Translations under genes and position numbers: made by a program | In this document: positions 6,745 to 12,874 of the stretch, one piece after another | Layout: every line of letters starts with the position of its first letter | Numbering within the stretch: the first letter of the stretch is position 1 | Notes under the pieces: model-generated | Told to the model about the DNA's origin: nothing | Seen by the model: only the letters and a program-made list of their open reading frames with translations | The model's database searches: none | DNA from: an uncultured Succinatimonas sp. | GTDB taxonomy: Bacteria; Pseudomonadota; Gammaproteobacteria; Enterobacterales; Succinivibrionaceae | Reading direction: 5' to 3' | DNA length: 12,874 nucleotides | Assembly: GCA_905201175.1 (NCBI GenBank) | Contig: CAJKNC010000043.1 | Span: 1-12,874, forward strand

Positions 6745-6770
6745 AACCTCCGCTGAAAAATTCAGGTTTT
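6743..6770 (+). terminator. Weak hairpin just after the kinase gene
   Basis: AAAACCT (6743-6749) and AGGTTTT (6764-6770) are complementary, and an inner CTGAA/TTCAG pair (6753-6757, 6761-6765) competes for the same bases. It begins within the kinase stop codon. The following CTTAATTTCT is only a poor U-tract, so it probably assists 3'-end formation or stability; the stronger bidirectional terminator downstream does the main work. Confidence 0.35.
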
Positions 6771-6788
6771 CTTAATTTCTGCAAAAAT

Positions 6789-6820
6789 AAAAGCCTGTGA
6801 AGCAGACCTCACAGGCTTTT
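6789..6820. terminator. Bidirectional intrinsic terminator between kinase and aspC
   Basis: A perfect 12-bp stem, AAAAGCCTGTGA (6789-6800) with TCACAGGCTTTT (6809-6820), closes an 8-base loop. It is flanked by a T-rich run on the plus side (TTATTT) and by A-rich sequence that reads TTATTTTTGC on the minus strand. It therefore serves both convergent genes: the kinase on the plus strand and aspC on the minus strand. Confidence 0.92.
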
Positions 6821-6847
6821 TTATTTAAACTGAATAATTAAAGCTGA

Positions 6848-8041
6848 TTACTTGCTAACCTTAGCAATAGCCTCAGCTAAACGATCGATGTTCTTATGGT
6901 TGATGCCGGCAACGCAAATACGGCCAGAACCTACAATATAAATACCGAAATCTTTTCTTAAAGCTTCAACCTGTTCTTTATCTAAACCAGAGAAAGAGAA
7001 CATGCCATACTGAGAATTGATAAAGTCATAATCACCTGCACCGGCTTCCTTAAGCTTAGCTGATAATAAGCTTCTCATCTCATGGATACGGCTGCGCATC
7101 TGGCATAACTCATCTTCCCACATTTTACGTAATTCTGGGTTGGAAAGAATGGTAGTAACAATCTTCTCGCCATGAGCCGGAGGATTGGAAATTGCCGTGC
7201 GGACAGCAATCTTCATCTGAGATAAAACATTTGCAGCAGTTGCACTGTTGGCGCTGACGATAGTCAATACGCCGACGCGCTCGTTATACAAGCCGAAGTT
7301 TTTGGAGAAAGAGCTGGCAATTAACATCTCAGAGCAATGATTTGCAATGGTGCGTACGCCAAAAGCATCTTCCTCAATGCCGTTGCCAAAGCCTTGATAA
7401 GCAAAATCAATAAACGGCAGCAATTTCTTTTCGGCCAAGAAGCAGGCTAAGGTCTCCCACTGTTCCGGGGTAGGATCGATACCGGTAGGATTATGGCAGC
7501 AAGCATGCAGTAAAACTACATCGCCCTCATGAGCCTGAGAGAGAGTCTCCAGCATGCGATCAAAAGCTAAGCTGTGATTAGCTCTGTCGTAATAAGGATA
7601 ACGCTCAAACTTAAGGCCGGCAGCCTTAGCAATCTGATAATGGTTAGCCCAGGTAGGATCTGAAATCCAAATAGTCTGAGCTACATTCTGCTGCACAATA
7701 AAGTCTGCACCAATACGTAAAGCACCGGTACCGCCAGGGCAATGACAGCTTACAGCACGTCCGCCATCAACCAGCTCTGAGCCAGCACCAAAAATAAGCT
7801 CACGAGCTAAGCGGCCATATTCAGGCAAGCCGGTAATAGGCAGATAGGATTTAGAAACTTCATTTTCTAATAAAGTCTTCTCTGCAGCCTTAACGCAATT
7901 TAAAATGGCAGTCTGCCCTTCCTCATTTTGATAAACACCGACACCAAGGTTGATCTTTTCAGGATTAGGATCTTTTTTAAAGGCATCAGTAAGGCCTAAA
8001 ATTGGATCTGCAGGGGCAGATTCTATACGCTCAAAGAACAT
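6848..8041 (-). CDS. aspC: Aspartate/aromatic aminotransferase (class I, PLP)
   Basis: A cytosolic PLP-dependent aminotransferase that interconverts aspartate plus 2-oxoglutarate with oxaloacetate plus glutamate, and probably also acts on aromatic amino acids. The 397-residue length and the N-terminal APADPILGL, with INLGVGVY following, match E. coli AspC/TyrB closely. Cofactor and substrate residues are visible: Lys247 in SSFSKNFGLYNERVG (Schiff base), Asn184 in CCHNPTGIDP, Asp212 and Tyr215 in DFAYQGF, Arg281 (side-chain carboxylate) and Arg374 in GSGRICVAG (alpha-carboxylate). After Arg281 the sequence reads TAISNPP where E. coli AspC has ANYSNPP, a local change near the substrate pocket. 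I place the start at ATG 8041, not GTG 8050: the GTG is part of an AGGTGA Shine-Dalgarno sequence five bases before that ATG, and family homology starts there. AspC and TyrB specificities cannot be told apart by eye. Confidence 0.95.
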   Translation of the reverse strand: MFFERIESAPADPILGLTDAFKKDPNPEKINLGVGVYQNEEGQTAILNCVKAAEKTLLENEVSKSYLPITGLPEYGRLARELIFGAGSELVDGGRAVSCHCPGGTGALRIGADFIVQQNVAQTIWISDPTWANHYQIAKAAGLKFERYPYYDRANHSLAFDRMLETLSQAHEGDVVLLHACCHNPTGIDPTPEQWETLACFLAEKKLLPFIDFAYQGFGNGIEEDAFGVRTIANHCSEMLIASSFSKNFGLYNERVGVLTIVSANSATAANVLSQMKIAVRTAISNPPAHGEKIVTTILSNPELRKMWEDELCQMRSRIHEMRSLLSAKLKEAGAGDYDFINSQYGMFSFSGLDKEQVEALRKDFGIYIVGSGRICVAGINHKNIDRLAEAIAKVSK

Positions 8042-8076
8042 TAGTATCACCTATTTAAATAAATAAAAGTAAGACA

Positions 8077-8085
8077 ACTATACCA
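8077..8085 (-). promoter_or_regulatory. Extended -10 promoter for aspC
   Basis: The minus strand reads TGGTATAGT (plus 8085-8077): a TGn extension followed by a -10 hexamer with five of six consensus bases, in the 79-base gap between the MATE gene and aspC. It would start transcription near 8070 and give a leader of about 29 bases. Extended -10 promoters tolerate the poor -35 seen here. aspC may also receive read-through from the MATE gene, since I see no terminator between them. Confidence 0.5.
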
Positions 8086-8120
8086 CAATGCAGCAAATCT
8101 TAAAAAAACAAATTTTCAAT

Positions 8121-9530
8121 CTAAACTGATGCACGCTTAACGGGAGTCTTACGCTTAAAATTAACTCGATAATTGCGTTTAGCTGATTTTACCCAGGCTT
8201 TAGACTTCCAGCGAATAAACATTGAAATTCCGCGGATCCATTCATCGGTGCAAAAACCAATCCACACGCCTAATAAGCCTAACCCCATATGTAATGCTAA
8301 AAAGCTGCCTAAAGGCACGCTTATGCACCACATCGATAAAACAGCCATTACCACTGGAAATTTAGTATCGCCTACGGCCCGCAGCGAATTTATGATGATG
8401 ACGTTTAAAATACGGCCAGGCTCCATAAATACCGAAAGCATAAATAAAGGCGTCGCCATAGCCAAAACTTCTTTACTGTCCGTAAATAAGCCAATAATTA
8501 GTTTTCCGGAAAATAAAGGAATGGTTGCAGCTAATACGGCTGTGGTGATCATGCCAAGCTTTACTGAATGCATAAGCTGCTTATAAGCTAAGTCAAGCTT
8601 CATCGCTCCTGCATAATGAGCCACCAAGATTTCCGTACCCATGCCTATTGAAGCGGAAAATATCATCAGCAGCATGCACATCTGAAAGTAAATGCCGTGC
8701 GTAGCTAATGGCAAAGATCCTAAAGATGCGATCACTGCCGTCATGAACATATATTGACTATGCCAAGATAAGTTCTCTCCTGCACCAGGAAGTCCGATAT
8801 TTAAAATGTGATAGAGGATCTTCTTTTTGATAACAAACATAAATCTTGGAATAATCCTGACTTTTGTGCGTTTTATAATAAGATATATAAAAGGCAGGAC
8901 GACCAGACTTCTGCCTATTACCGTACTTATAGCTACTCCTTCTACGCCTAAAACAGGAGCACCGCATAAGCCAAACAGAAAAACGGCATTGCCTATAATA
9001 GTGATAATATTGATAACAACAGCCATATACATAGAATCACGAGTACAGGCATGAGCTCTTAAAATCTGTGCACAGCACAGGCACAAAGCCTCAGGCAAAA
9101 AGCTTAAGGAAATAATCATCAGATAATTTCTGGAGCTTGAGGCGATCTCCTGCGGTACCTGCATCATTGACACAATCAAGTCGGAAGCAAAAAAAACCGA
9201 CAAAGAAATTATCGTACCCCAAACTATGTTCAAGCCTAAAGCCATATGAATAATGCGCCTTGACATGCTGCGATTACCATTGCCTAAGGCTTGAGCACAG
9301 CTGACACAAACTCCGATATTGATGAAGTTGAATAAAATCAGGCCTAAATCAAAAACCTGATTGCCGACTGTCAGCTCTGCTACAGATTGAACTGAAACCA
9401 TGCCTACCATTGCCATATTAATCATCAAAGTGGCAAAGTGCATGGTTAAATCTATAAATATAGGCCAGCTTATGGAAAATAGAGATCTACTTAAATGAGG
9501 ATTAGGCCTGTCAAACTGGGACTCTTGCAT
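8121..9530 (-). CDS. MATE-family multidrug efflux transporter
   Basis: A 469-residue polytopic inner-membrane protein of the MATE/NorM superfamily, which exports cationic drugs or metabolites in exchange for Na+ or H+. The sequence is mostly hydrophobic and compatible with twelve membrane spans in two halves. It begins with the amphipathic lead-in typical of the family (LFSISWPIFIDL, 17-28), followed by MVGMVSVQSVAELTVGNQ in the first repeat. The second half shows the equivalent repeat near residues 236-310 (ILNIGLPGAGENLSW, then ATHGIYFQ) and the family-like NSLRAVGDTKFPV at 381-393. A strongly basic cytosolic tail of about 30 residues ends the protein. The start is supported by GGGAG seven bases before the ATG. 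It precedes aspC by 79 bases on the same strand, with no obvious functional link. Substrate is unknown. Confidence 0.92.
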   Translation of the reverse strand: MQESQFDRPNPHLSRSLFSISWPIFIDLTMHFATLMINMAMVGMVSVQSVAELTVGNQVFDLGLILFNFINIGVCVSCAQALGNGNRSMSRRIIHMALGLNIVWGTIISLSVFFASDLIVSMMQVPQEIASSSRNYLMIISLSFLPEALCLCCAQILRAHACTRDSMYMAVVINIITIIGNAVFLFGLCGAPVLGVEGVAISTVIGRSLVVLPFIYLIIKRTKVRIIPRFMFVIKKKILYHILNIGLPGAGENLSWHSQYMFMTAVIASLGSLPLATHGIYFQMCMLLMIFSASIGMGTEILVAHYAGAMKLDLAYKQLMHSVKLGMITTAVLAATIPLFSGKLIIGLFTDSKEVLAMATPLFMLSVFMEPGRILNVIIINSLRAVGDTKFPVVMAVLSMWCISVPLGSFLALHMGLGLLGVWIGFCTDEWIRGISMFIRWKSKAWVKSAKRNYRVNFKRKTPVKRASV

Positions 9531-9559
9531 ATACAGCTCCCTATTTTAAAAATATTGTG

Positions 9560-9588
9560 ATTATAGTCAAAAAAAAATATTCCGTCAT
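9560..9588 (-). promoter_or_regulatory. Promoter for the MATE transporter gene
   Basis: On the minus strand a perfect -10 TATAAT (plus 9565-9560) follows ATGACG (9588-9583), a -35 with four of six matches including the TGAC core, at the ideal 17-base spacing. Transcription would begin near 9553, about 23 bases before the ATG at 9530. Confidence 0.6.
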
Positions 9589-9653
9589 AATCTATTTATA
9601 AAAATTCCTGCTTGCTGATAACGAAATTTTCCGCATATATGATTATTAAAAAT

Positions 9654-9688
9654 AAAAAAAGCTTGCTTTCCTTTAAGAAAACAAGCTT
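9654..9688 (-). terminator. Intrinsic terminator of the glnHPQ operon
   Basis: Minus-strand stem of seven pairs (AAGCTTG with CAAGCTT, plus 9659-9665 and 9682-9688), then one mismatch and four more pairs (TTTC/GAAA), with a 6-base loop. It runs into seven T residues on the minus strand (plus A run 9654-9660). It starts about 24 bases after the glnQ stop. No matching T run exists on the plus side, so it works in one direction only. Confidence 0.88.
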
Positions 9689-9712
9689 AAAAAACTTAAA
9701 AATGAGGCTTGA

Positions 9713-10432
9713 TTAAAGAATCTTAGCTAAAAAGTCCTGAGTACGCTTCTGCTTAGGATGCTCAAAGATCTCCTCAGGAGAGCCCTGTTCTAAAATAATC
9801 CCCTGATCAACAAAGAGCACTCTGTCAGCTACCTGCTTTGCAAAGCCCATCTCATGGGTGACTACCATCATGGTCATGCCGCTTTCAGCTAATGACTTCA
9901 TTACATCTAAAACTTCATTTACCATTTCAGGATCTAAAGCTGATGTAGGCTCATCAAACAGCATTACCTTAGGATTCATAGCCAAAGCCCTGGCAATAGC
10001 TACACGCTGCTGCTGTCCGCCGGAAAGCTCATCTGGATATGCATTAATTTTCTCAGACAAGCCAATGCGGGCTAATAAATCCTTAGCAATCTTTTGCGCT
10101 TCTTCTTTGCTCTGATGACGAACATTGATCGGAGCTAAGGTAATATTCTGACCTACAGTCATGTGCGGGAAAAGATTAAAATGCTGAAAGACCATTCCAA
10201 CTTCCGCGCGAATATCATTGATATTAGATTTGCGGGTGATAGTTTCACCATCAATAGAAATGGTGCCTGAAGTAGGGACCTCCAGATAATTTACACAACG
10301 CAGTAAGGTACTCTTACCAGATCCTGAAGGACCAATAATTACAACCACCTCACTCTTATCTACGGTTAAATCAACCCCCTTAATGATCTCATTATTACCG
10401 TAGCTTTTGTGCAGGTTTTTAAGTTCAATCAT
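9713..10432 (-). CDS. glnQ: Amino-acid ABC transporter ATP-binding subunit
   Basis: The ATPase of a type I amino-acid importer; it dimerises on the cytosolic face of the GlnP permease and drives uptake. Over 239 residues it shows Walker A GPSGSGKST (34-42), Q-loop Gln83 (VFQHFNLFPH), signature LSGGQQQRVAIARAL (136-150), Walker B ending Asp160-Glu161, SALDP and H-loop His193. The layout and the C-terminal EEIFEHPKQKRTQDFL are typical of the polar amino-acid (PAAT) class. Two ATGs compete, at 10438 and 10432. I prefer 10432 because the protein then begins MIELKNLHKSYG, as family members do, and because the weak AAGA sequence is better spaced from it. It follows glnP by 11 bases and is the last gene before the operon terminator. 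Confidence 0.95.
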   Translation of the reverse strand: MIELKNLHKSYGNNEIIKGVDLTVDKSEVVVIIGPSGSGKSTLLRCVNYLEVPTSGTISIDGETITRKSNINDIRAEVGMVFQHFNLFPHMTVGQNITLAPINVRHQSKEEAQKIAKDLLARIGLSEKINAYPDELSGGQQQRVAIARALAMNPKVMLFDEPTSALDPEMVNEVLDVMKSLAESGMTMMVVTHEMGFAKQVADRVLFVDQGIILEQGSPEEIFEHPKQKRTQDFLAKIL

Positions 10433-10443
10433 ATGCATATATC

Positions 10444-11115
10444 TTAGGCCTTGCGCTTAGGGTTAAACTTCTTTTCGAGCATTGACACTATTCTGCTGAT
10501 AGATAAGGTCATGATAAGGTAAATAATCGCTACTGCAGTCCAAATCTCTAAAGAACCATAGGTTGATGCAATAATCAGCTGTCCTTTACGAGTCAGCTCT
10601 TCAAAACCGATTACTGAAACTAAGGACGAATCCTTGAGCATGGCAATAAACTCATTACCTAACTGAGGAATAATGCGGCGGAAAGCTTGAGGAATGATGA
10701 CATAAATCATTGTCTGATTCCAGGTCATGCCTAAAGAACGGCCAGCTTCCATCTGCCCCTTATCAATAGATTGAATACCAGCACGGAAAATCTCTGCTAC
10801 ATAAGCACCAGAGTTAATAGAACATGCCGTAACAGCTGCCACGAAAGGCTCAATACGCATGCCTAAAACCGTAGGTAAAGCAAAATAAATAATAAATATC
10901 TGTACTAATAACGGAGTACCGCGGATAAAGTCGACATAAACTTTAGCCGGAATACGCAGCCACTTGTAATTTGATAACTCGGCGATGCCGACGAATAAGC
11001 CAATAAGAACACCGCAGGCTACAGCTACGGCAGAAATTTCAATAGTAACCAGAGCACCAACGCCTAAAAAAGGCAATGATGTCCAAATCAATTCTAAATC
11101 AAAAGGAAACGGCAT
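10444..11115 (-). CDS. glnP: Amino-acid ABC transporter permease
   Basis: A 223-residue inner-membrane permease of the HisMQ/GlnP class (E. coli GlnP is 219 residues), expected to act as a homodimer since only one permease gene is present. Hydrophobic spans lie near residues 17-44, 66-86, 91-105 and 190-210, with the family stretch FIRGTPLLVQIFIIYFALP at 63-81. The cytoplasmic coupling (EAA) loop that contacts the ATPase is EAGRSLG at 123-129, continuing to IIPQAF at 140-145. KDSSL and ELTRKGQ downstream are also typical. The ribosome-binding site is weak, which fits lower expression than the binding protein. It lies between glnH and glnQ, and the 76-base gap before it holds a hairpin with a T-rich tail that could cut permease expression relative to glnH. 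Confidence 0.95.
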   Translation of the reverse strand: MPFPFDLELIWTSLPFLGVGALVTIEISAVAVACGVLIGLFVGIAELSNYKWLRIPAKVYVDFIRGTPLLVQIFIIYFALPTVLGMRIEPFVAAVTACSINSGAYVAEIFRAGIQSIDKGQMEAGRSLGMTWNQTMIYVIIPQAFRRIIPQLGNEFIAMLKDSSLVSVIGFEELTRKGQLIIASTYGSLEIWTAVAIIYLIMTLSISRIVSMLEKKFNPKRKA

Positions 11116-11137
11116 AAGAGCTTTATTCTATAACTAA

Positions 11138-11172
11138 GAAAAAACAAGGACACGCACTCTAGTGCATGTCCT
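11138..11172 (-). terminator. Intercistronic hairpin between glnH and glnP, partial terminator
   Basis: In the minus-strand transcript AGGACATGCACT (plus 11172-11161) pairs with AGTGCGTGTCCT (11158-11147) over 12 bp, including one U-G wobble, with only two bases between the arms on paper (about four once the closing pair opens). It is followed by TGTTTTTTC, an interrupted U-tract. On the opposite strand the wobble becomes a C/A mismatch, so the structure favours the minus transcript. Partial terminators or RNA-stabilising hairpins after the binding-protein gene are common in amino-acid importer operons. Confidence 0.7.
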
Positions 11173-11191
11173 GATTTGCTATGCTGCAGAG

Positions 11192-11941
11192 CTATTCTGC
11201 AACTTTAAACCACTTTTTATGGATCTCAGTGAAGGTCCCATTGTCTCGGATCTTCTTAAGACCGCTATTAACGGCATTTAAAACCTCAGTATTATTCTTA
11301 CCTACGGCTATACCGTATTGAGCGCCATCTAAAATCTCCGGAATTTCAACATAATCGTCAGATTTCATCTGCGTTAGAAAATATAAATTTACCGGACGAT
11401 CATTTATTACAGCTTCACAGCCTTTAGCCTTAAGCTCCATGAAAGCTTCAGGTACTGTGTTAAATGCACCAACTTTACCAGAGATCTCCTGAGCTGCAGA
11501 TGCACCGGTGGTACCGATCTGCACGCAGATACGAGAAGACTTCAGATCATCGATCTTTTTATATTTATCAGCATTGCCGGCTAAAATAATGGCAGAGAGG
11601 CCGGAATTATAATAAGGATCAGAGAAGCTTACCTTCTTAGCGCGCTCTTCAGTAATAGTGATACCTGCAATAGCAACATCAATCTGAGAGGTTAATAAGG
11701 CCGGAATCAAGCCGTCAAAAGGCATGTTAACAATCTCTATCTTATAGCCTTCAGCTTCGCCGATTGCTCTGATGATGTCCATATCATAGCCTATGGGTTC
11801 ATCTGAGCCATTCTGCACAAACTCAAACGGAGCAAAGGTAGCTTCCGTTCCAACACGCAAAACTTGCTGTGCTGAAGCAGAGCTCATAAAAGCAACGGCA
11901 CATGCGCAAACAGCTGCCGCAGATACAAATTTTTTAAACAT
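11192..11941 (-). CDS. glnH: Periplasmic amino-acid-binding protein, GlnH-like
   Basis: A 249-residue family 3 solute-binding protein that captures a polar amino acid in the periplasm and delivers it to GlnP/GlnQ. An N-terminal signal peptide (MFKK, a hydrophobic core, then SSASA before QQVL) predicts cleavage after residue 24. It lacks a good lipobox, so it should be soluble. The mature part begins LRVGTEATFAPFEF, and carries GYDMDIIRAI, AGITITEERAKKVSFSDPYY (family signature), Arg100 and Asp181 (INDRPVNLYF), which correspond to the amino-acid-gripping Arg and Asp of E. coli GlnH. Resemblance to GlnH is strong, but lysine/arginine- or histidine-binding relatives share most of these features, so ligand identity is likely rather than proved. 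GGAAG eight bases before the ATG supports the start. First gene of the operon. Confidence 0.92.
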   Translation of the reverse strand: MFKKFVSAAAVCACAVAFMSSASAQQVLRVGTEATFAPFEFVQNGSDEPIGYDMDIIRAIGEAEGYKIEIVNMPFDGLIPALLTSQIDVAIAGITITEERAKKVSFSDPYYNSGLSAIILAGNADKYKKIDDLKSSRICVQIGTTGASAAQEISGKVGAFNTVPEAFMELKAKGCEAVINDRPVNLYFLTQMKSDDYVEIPEILDGAQYGIAVGKNNTEVLNAVNSGLKKIRDNGTFTEIHKKWFKVAE

Positions 11942-12000
11942 TTCTTAATCTTCCTGCAATGAAGGAAACGGTACTTAGAAAAATAATAAGTTCCGCCTGT

Positions 12001-12036
12001 TTGCTACTATTGTAGCAATTACCGGCGCACAAACAA
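12001..12036 (-). promoter_or_regulatory. glnH promoter with overlapping operator-like palindrome
   Basis: The minus strand has an extended -10, TGCTACAAT (plus 12017-12009), and a -35-like TTGTTT (12036-12031) at 16-base spacing; transcription would begin near 12002, giving a 60-base leader. An inverted repeat with 7-bp perfect arms, TTGCTAC (12001-12007) and GTAGCAA (12012-12018), with a TATT centre, covers the -10 and the start site. A protein bound there would block RNA polymerase, so repression of glnHPQ is the natural inference. The regulator is unknown to me. Confidence 0.55.
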
Positions 12037-12117
12037 AGCAATATTTGTATAAGAGCGTATTTTTATGCCTTATACCCAAAACGCAAATGCTGAAAATTAT
12101 TTTTGAATTACAATTTT

Positions 12118-12141
12118 TTTGTTTTAACAAACAACTGTTTG
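12118..12141. promoter_or_regulatory. Two adjoining dyads upstream of the HAD gene
   Basis: TTTGTT-TT-AACAAA (12118-12131) and CAAACA-AC-TGTTTG (12128-12141) are two short inverted repeats that overlap by four bases, in the middle of the glnH/HAD divergent gap. They lie 50-70 bases before the HAD start, near weak promoter-like hexamers (TTAACA at 12124, TAATAT at 12145). They could be regulator half-sites or simple AT-rich symmetry. Confidence 0.25.
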
Positions 12142-12189
12142 ATCTAATATTAAGTTATTGTAAAAACAATCAGCTAACAGGAGTTCAAA

Positions 12190-12804
12190 GTGGCGATAAA
12201 AAATGTGGTTTTCGATTTAGGCGGTGTACTTATCGACTGGAATCCGCGTCATTTTTATAAAGATTATTTTAACGATGATCAAAAAATGGAATATTTTTTG
12301 GCTAATATCGCCACTTCAGAGTGGAACGCACAAATGGATCGCGGACGTACTTTTGATGAATGTACCGCAGAATTAGCCGCGCAATATCCTGAATACAAGG
12401 ATGCTATTTTAAAATATAAAAGCGGCTGGTATTCCATGCTCAAAGGAGAAATACCCTGCGGCAAGCAAATATTTGATGCTGTAAAAAAAAGCGGCCGTTA
12501 TGTAATTTACGGATTAACTAACTGGTCAGCTGAAACTTTCCCTTATGCATTTGAGCATTATAAATTCCTTCAAGATTTTGAGGGAATTGTAGTATCCGGC
12601 GAAGAAAAAATGATAAAACCAGAAAAAGGCATTTTCTTAACCTTGTTTGAGCGTTATCATCTTAACCCTGAGGAATGCTTATATATGGATGATAATATTC
12701 ATAATATCGAAACAGCCAAATCCCGCGGCATGCATGCCTACCTATTCACAGGCACTCAAGAGTGCCAGGCTCAAATACTCAAAGCCTTAAAGCTTAAACT
12801 CTAA
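12190..12804 (+). CDS. HAD-superfamily phosphatase-like hydrolase
   Basis: A 204-residue cytosolic haloacid-dehalogenase-fold protein with a helical cap after motif I, most like the small sugar-phosphate or nucleotide phosphatases of subfamily IA. Motif I is FDLGGVLIDW, with Asp9 as the likely nucleophile. The usual second Asp, two residues on, is Gly11, as I recall for relatives such as YihX (FDLGNV). Motif II is Thr110 (YGLTNW), motif III Lys143 (MIKPEKGIF), and motif IV the acidic pair Asp167-Asp168 in YMDDNIHNIETA. The GTG start at 12190 is supported by AGGAG (12179-12183) six bases before it and by homology beginning at once with VVFDLGG. It is divergent from glnH across 248 bases; no downstream partner is visible. 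Substrate unknown; phosphatase activity is inferred from the family. Confidence 0.92.
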   Translation: MAIKNVVFDLGGVLIDWNPRHFYKDYFNDDQKMEYFLANIATSEWNAQMDRGRTFDECTAELAAQYPEYKDAILKYKSGWYSMLKGEIPCGKQIFDAVKKSGRYVIYGLTNWSAETFPYAFEHYKFLQDFEGIVVSGEEKMIKPEKGIFLTLFERYHLNPEECLYMDDNIHNIETAKSRGMHAYLFTGTQECQAQILKALKLKL

Positions 12805-12818
12805 AAAGAGCGCCCGCA

Positions 12819-12874
12819 TGTAGTATGGCCCCAGAAATTGATCACTTAAGTTTCTAGGTCATACTAACAGAATT
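12819..12874. repeat. Imperfect inverted repeat; possible insertion-sequence end
   Basis: Downstream of the HAD gene, arms at 12821-12837 and 12851-12866 pair over ten consecutive positions at the base (including one G-U) and five more (AGAAA/TTTCT) after a small internal mismatch, around a 13-base loop. No T run follows on either strand, so it is not a standard terminator. The sequence from 12819, TGTAGTATGGCCCCAGAAAT, also looks like the TG-led, CCCC-containing left ends of IS3/IS150-type elements. The window stops before any transposase could be seen, so this reading stays weak. Confidence 0.35.

Noticed and set aside
8173..8586. A 137-codon plus-strand open frame inside the MATE transporter gene
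   Set aside because: It is antisense to a clear membrane-transporter gene. Long antisense frames are common over hydrophobic coding sequences, and no start signal or family motif supports it.
889..12804. A new defence, secretion or biosynthetic system spread over the window
   Set aside because: All long genes fall into known housekeeping, transport or general enzyme families, and none shows toxin, nuclease, phage or modification-enzyme features. The only unknown function is the DUF2333-like protein.

Overview
The window looks like ordinary chromosomal DNA from an AT-rich gammaproteobacterium. The evidence is protein resemblance: an L-aspartate oxidase whose active-site residues fall at nearly the same numbers as in E. 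coli NadB, an AspC-type aminotransferase, a GlnHPQ-type transporter and a protein that looks like DUF2333. The low GC, A/T-tract-rich gaps and fermentative-looking gene set would suit an anaerobic gut lineage such as Succinivibrionaceae, but that placement is an inference. Ten complete protein genes and one gene of unclear substrate (a HAD phosphatase) are present, with no rRNA, tRNA, CRISPR array or complete mobile element.

Layout. (1) 47-892, plus: an aldo/keto reductase. It ends tail to tail, with overlapping stop codons, against (2) a minus-strand operon reading nadB (5298-3682), a DUF2333-like membrane-anchored protein (3638-2727) and an ABC exporter (2727-889). The last two genes are joined by a TAATG stop/start overlap. 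The operon ends at an intrinsic terminator that lies inside the last codons of the exporter gene. (3) 5299-5799: a 500-base AT-rich divergent regulatory gap with several dyads, promoter-like sequences and a possible 11-codon leader ORF. (4) 5800-6744, plus: a PfkB-family 1-phosphofructokinase-like sugar-phosphate kinase, separated by a bidirectional terminator from (5) the minus-strand aspC (8041-6848) and a MATE efflux transporter (9530-8121). (6) A minus-strand glnH-glnP-glnQ operon (11941-9713) for polar amino-acid uptake, with a palindrome over its promoter, an intercistronic hairpin after glnH and a terminator after glnQ. (7) 12190-12804, plus: a HAD-superfamily phosphatase read divergently from glnH. 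(8) The last 55 bases hold a strong imperfect inverted repeat that may be an insertion-sequence end or a structured RNA element.

How the genes fit together. Aspartate and amino-nitrogen metabolism link several units: GlnHPQ imports an amino acid (probably glutamine or a related polar one), AspC interconverts aspartate/oxaloacetate and glutamate/2-oxoglutarate, and NadB spends aspartate on NAD synthesis. The other genes are general: carbonyl reduction, efflux and sugar-phosphate phosphorylation. I see no new multi-gene system here. The more interesting signals are regulatory: the terminator inside a coding region, a hairpin between the nadB Shine-Dalgarno sequence and its start codon, the glnH/glnP intercistronic hairpin, and several unassigned palindromes.
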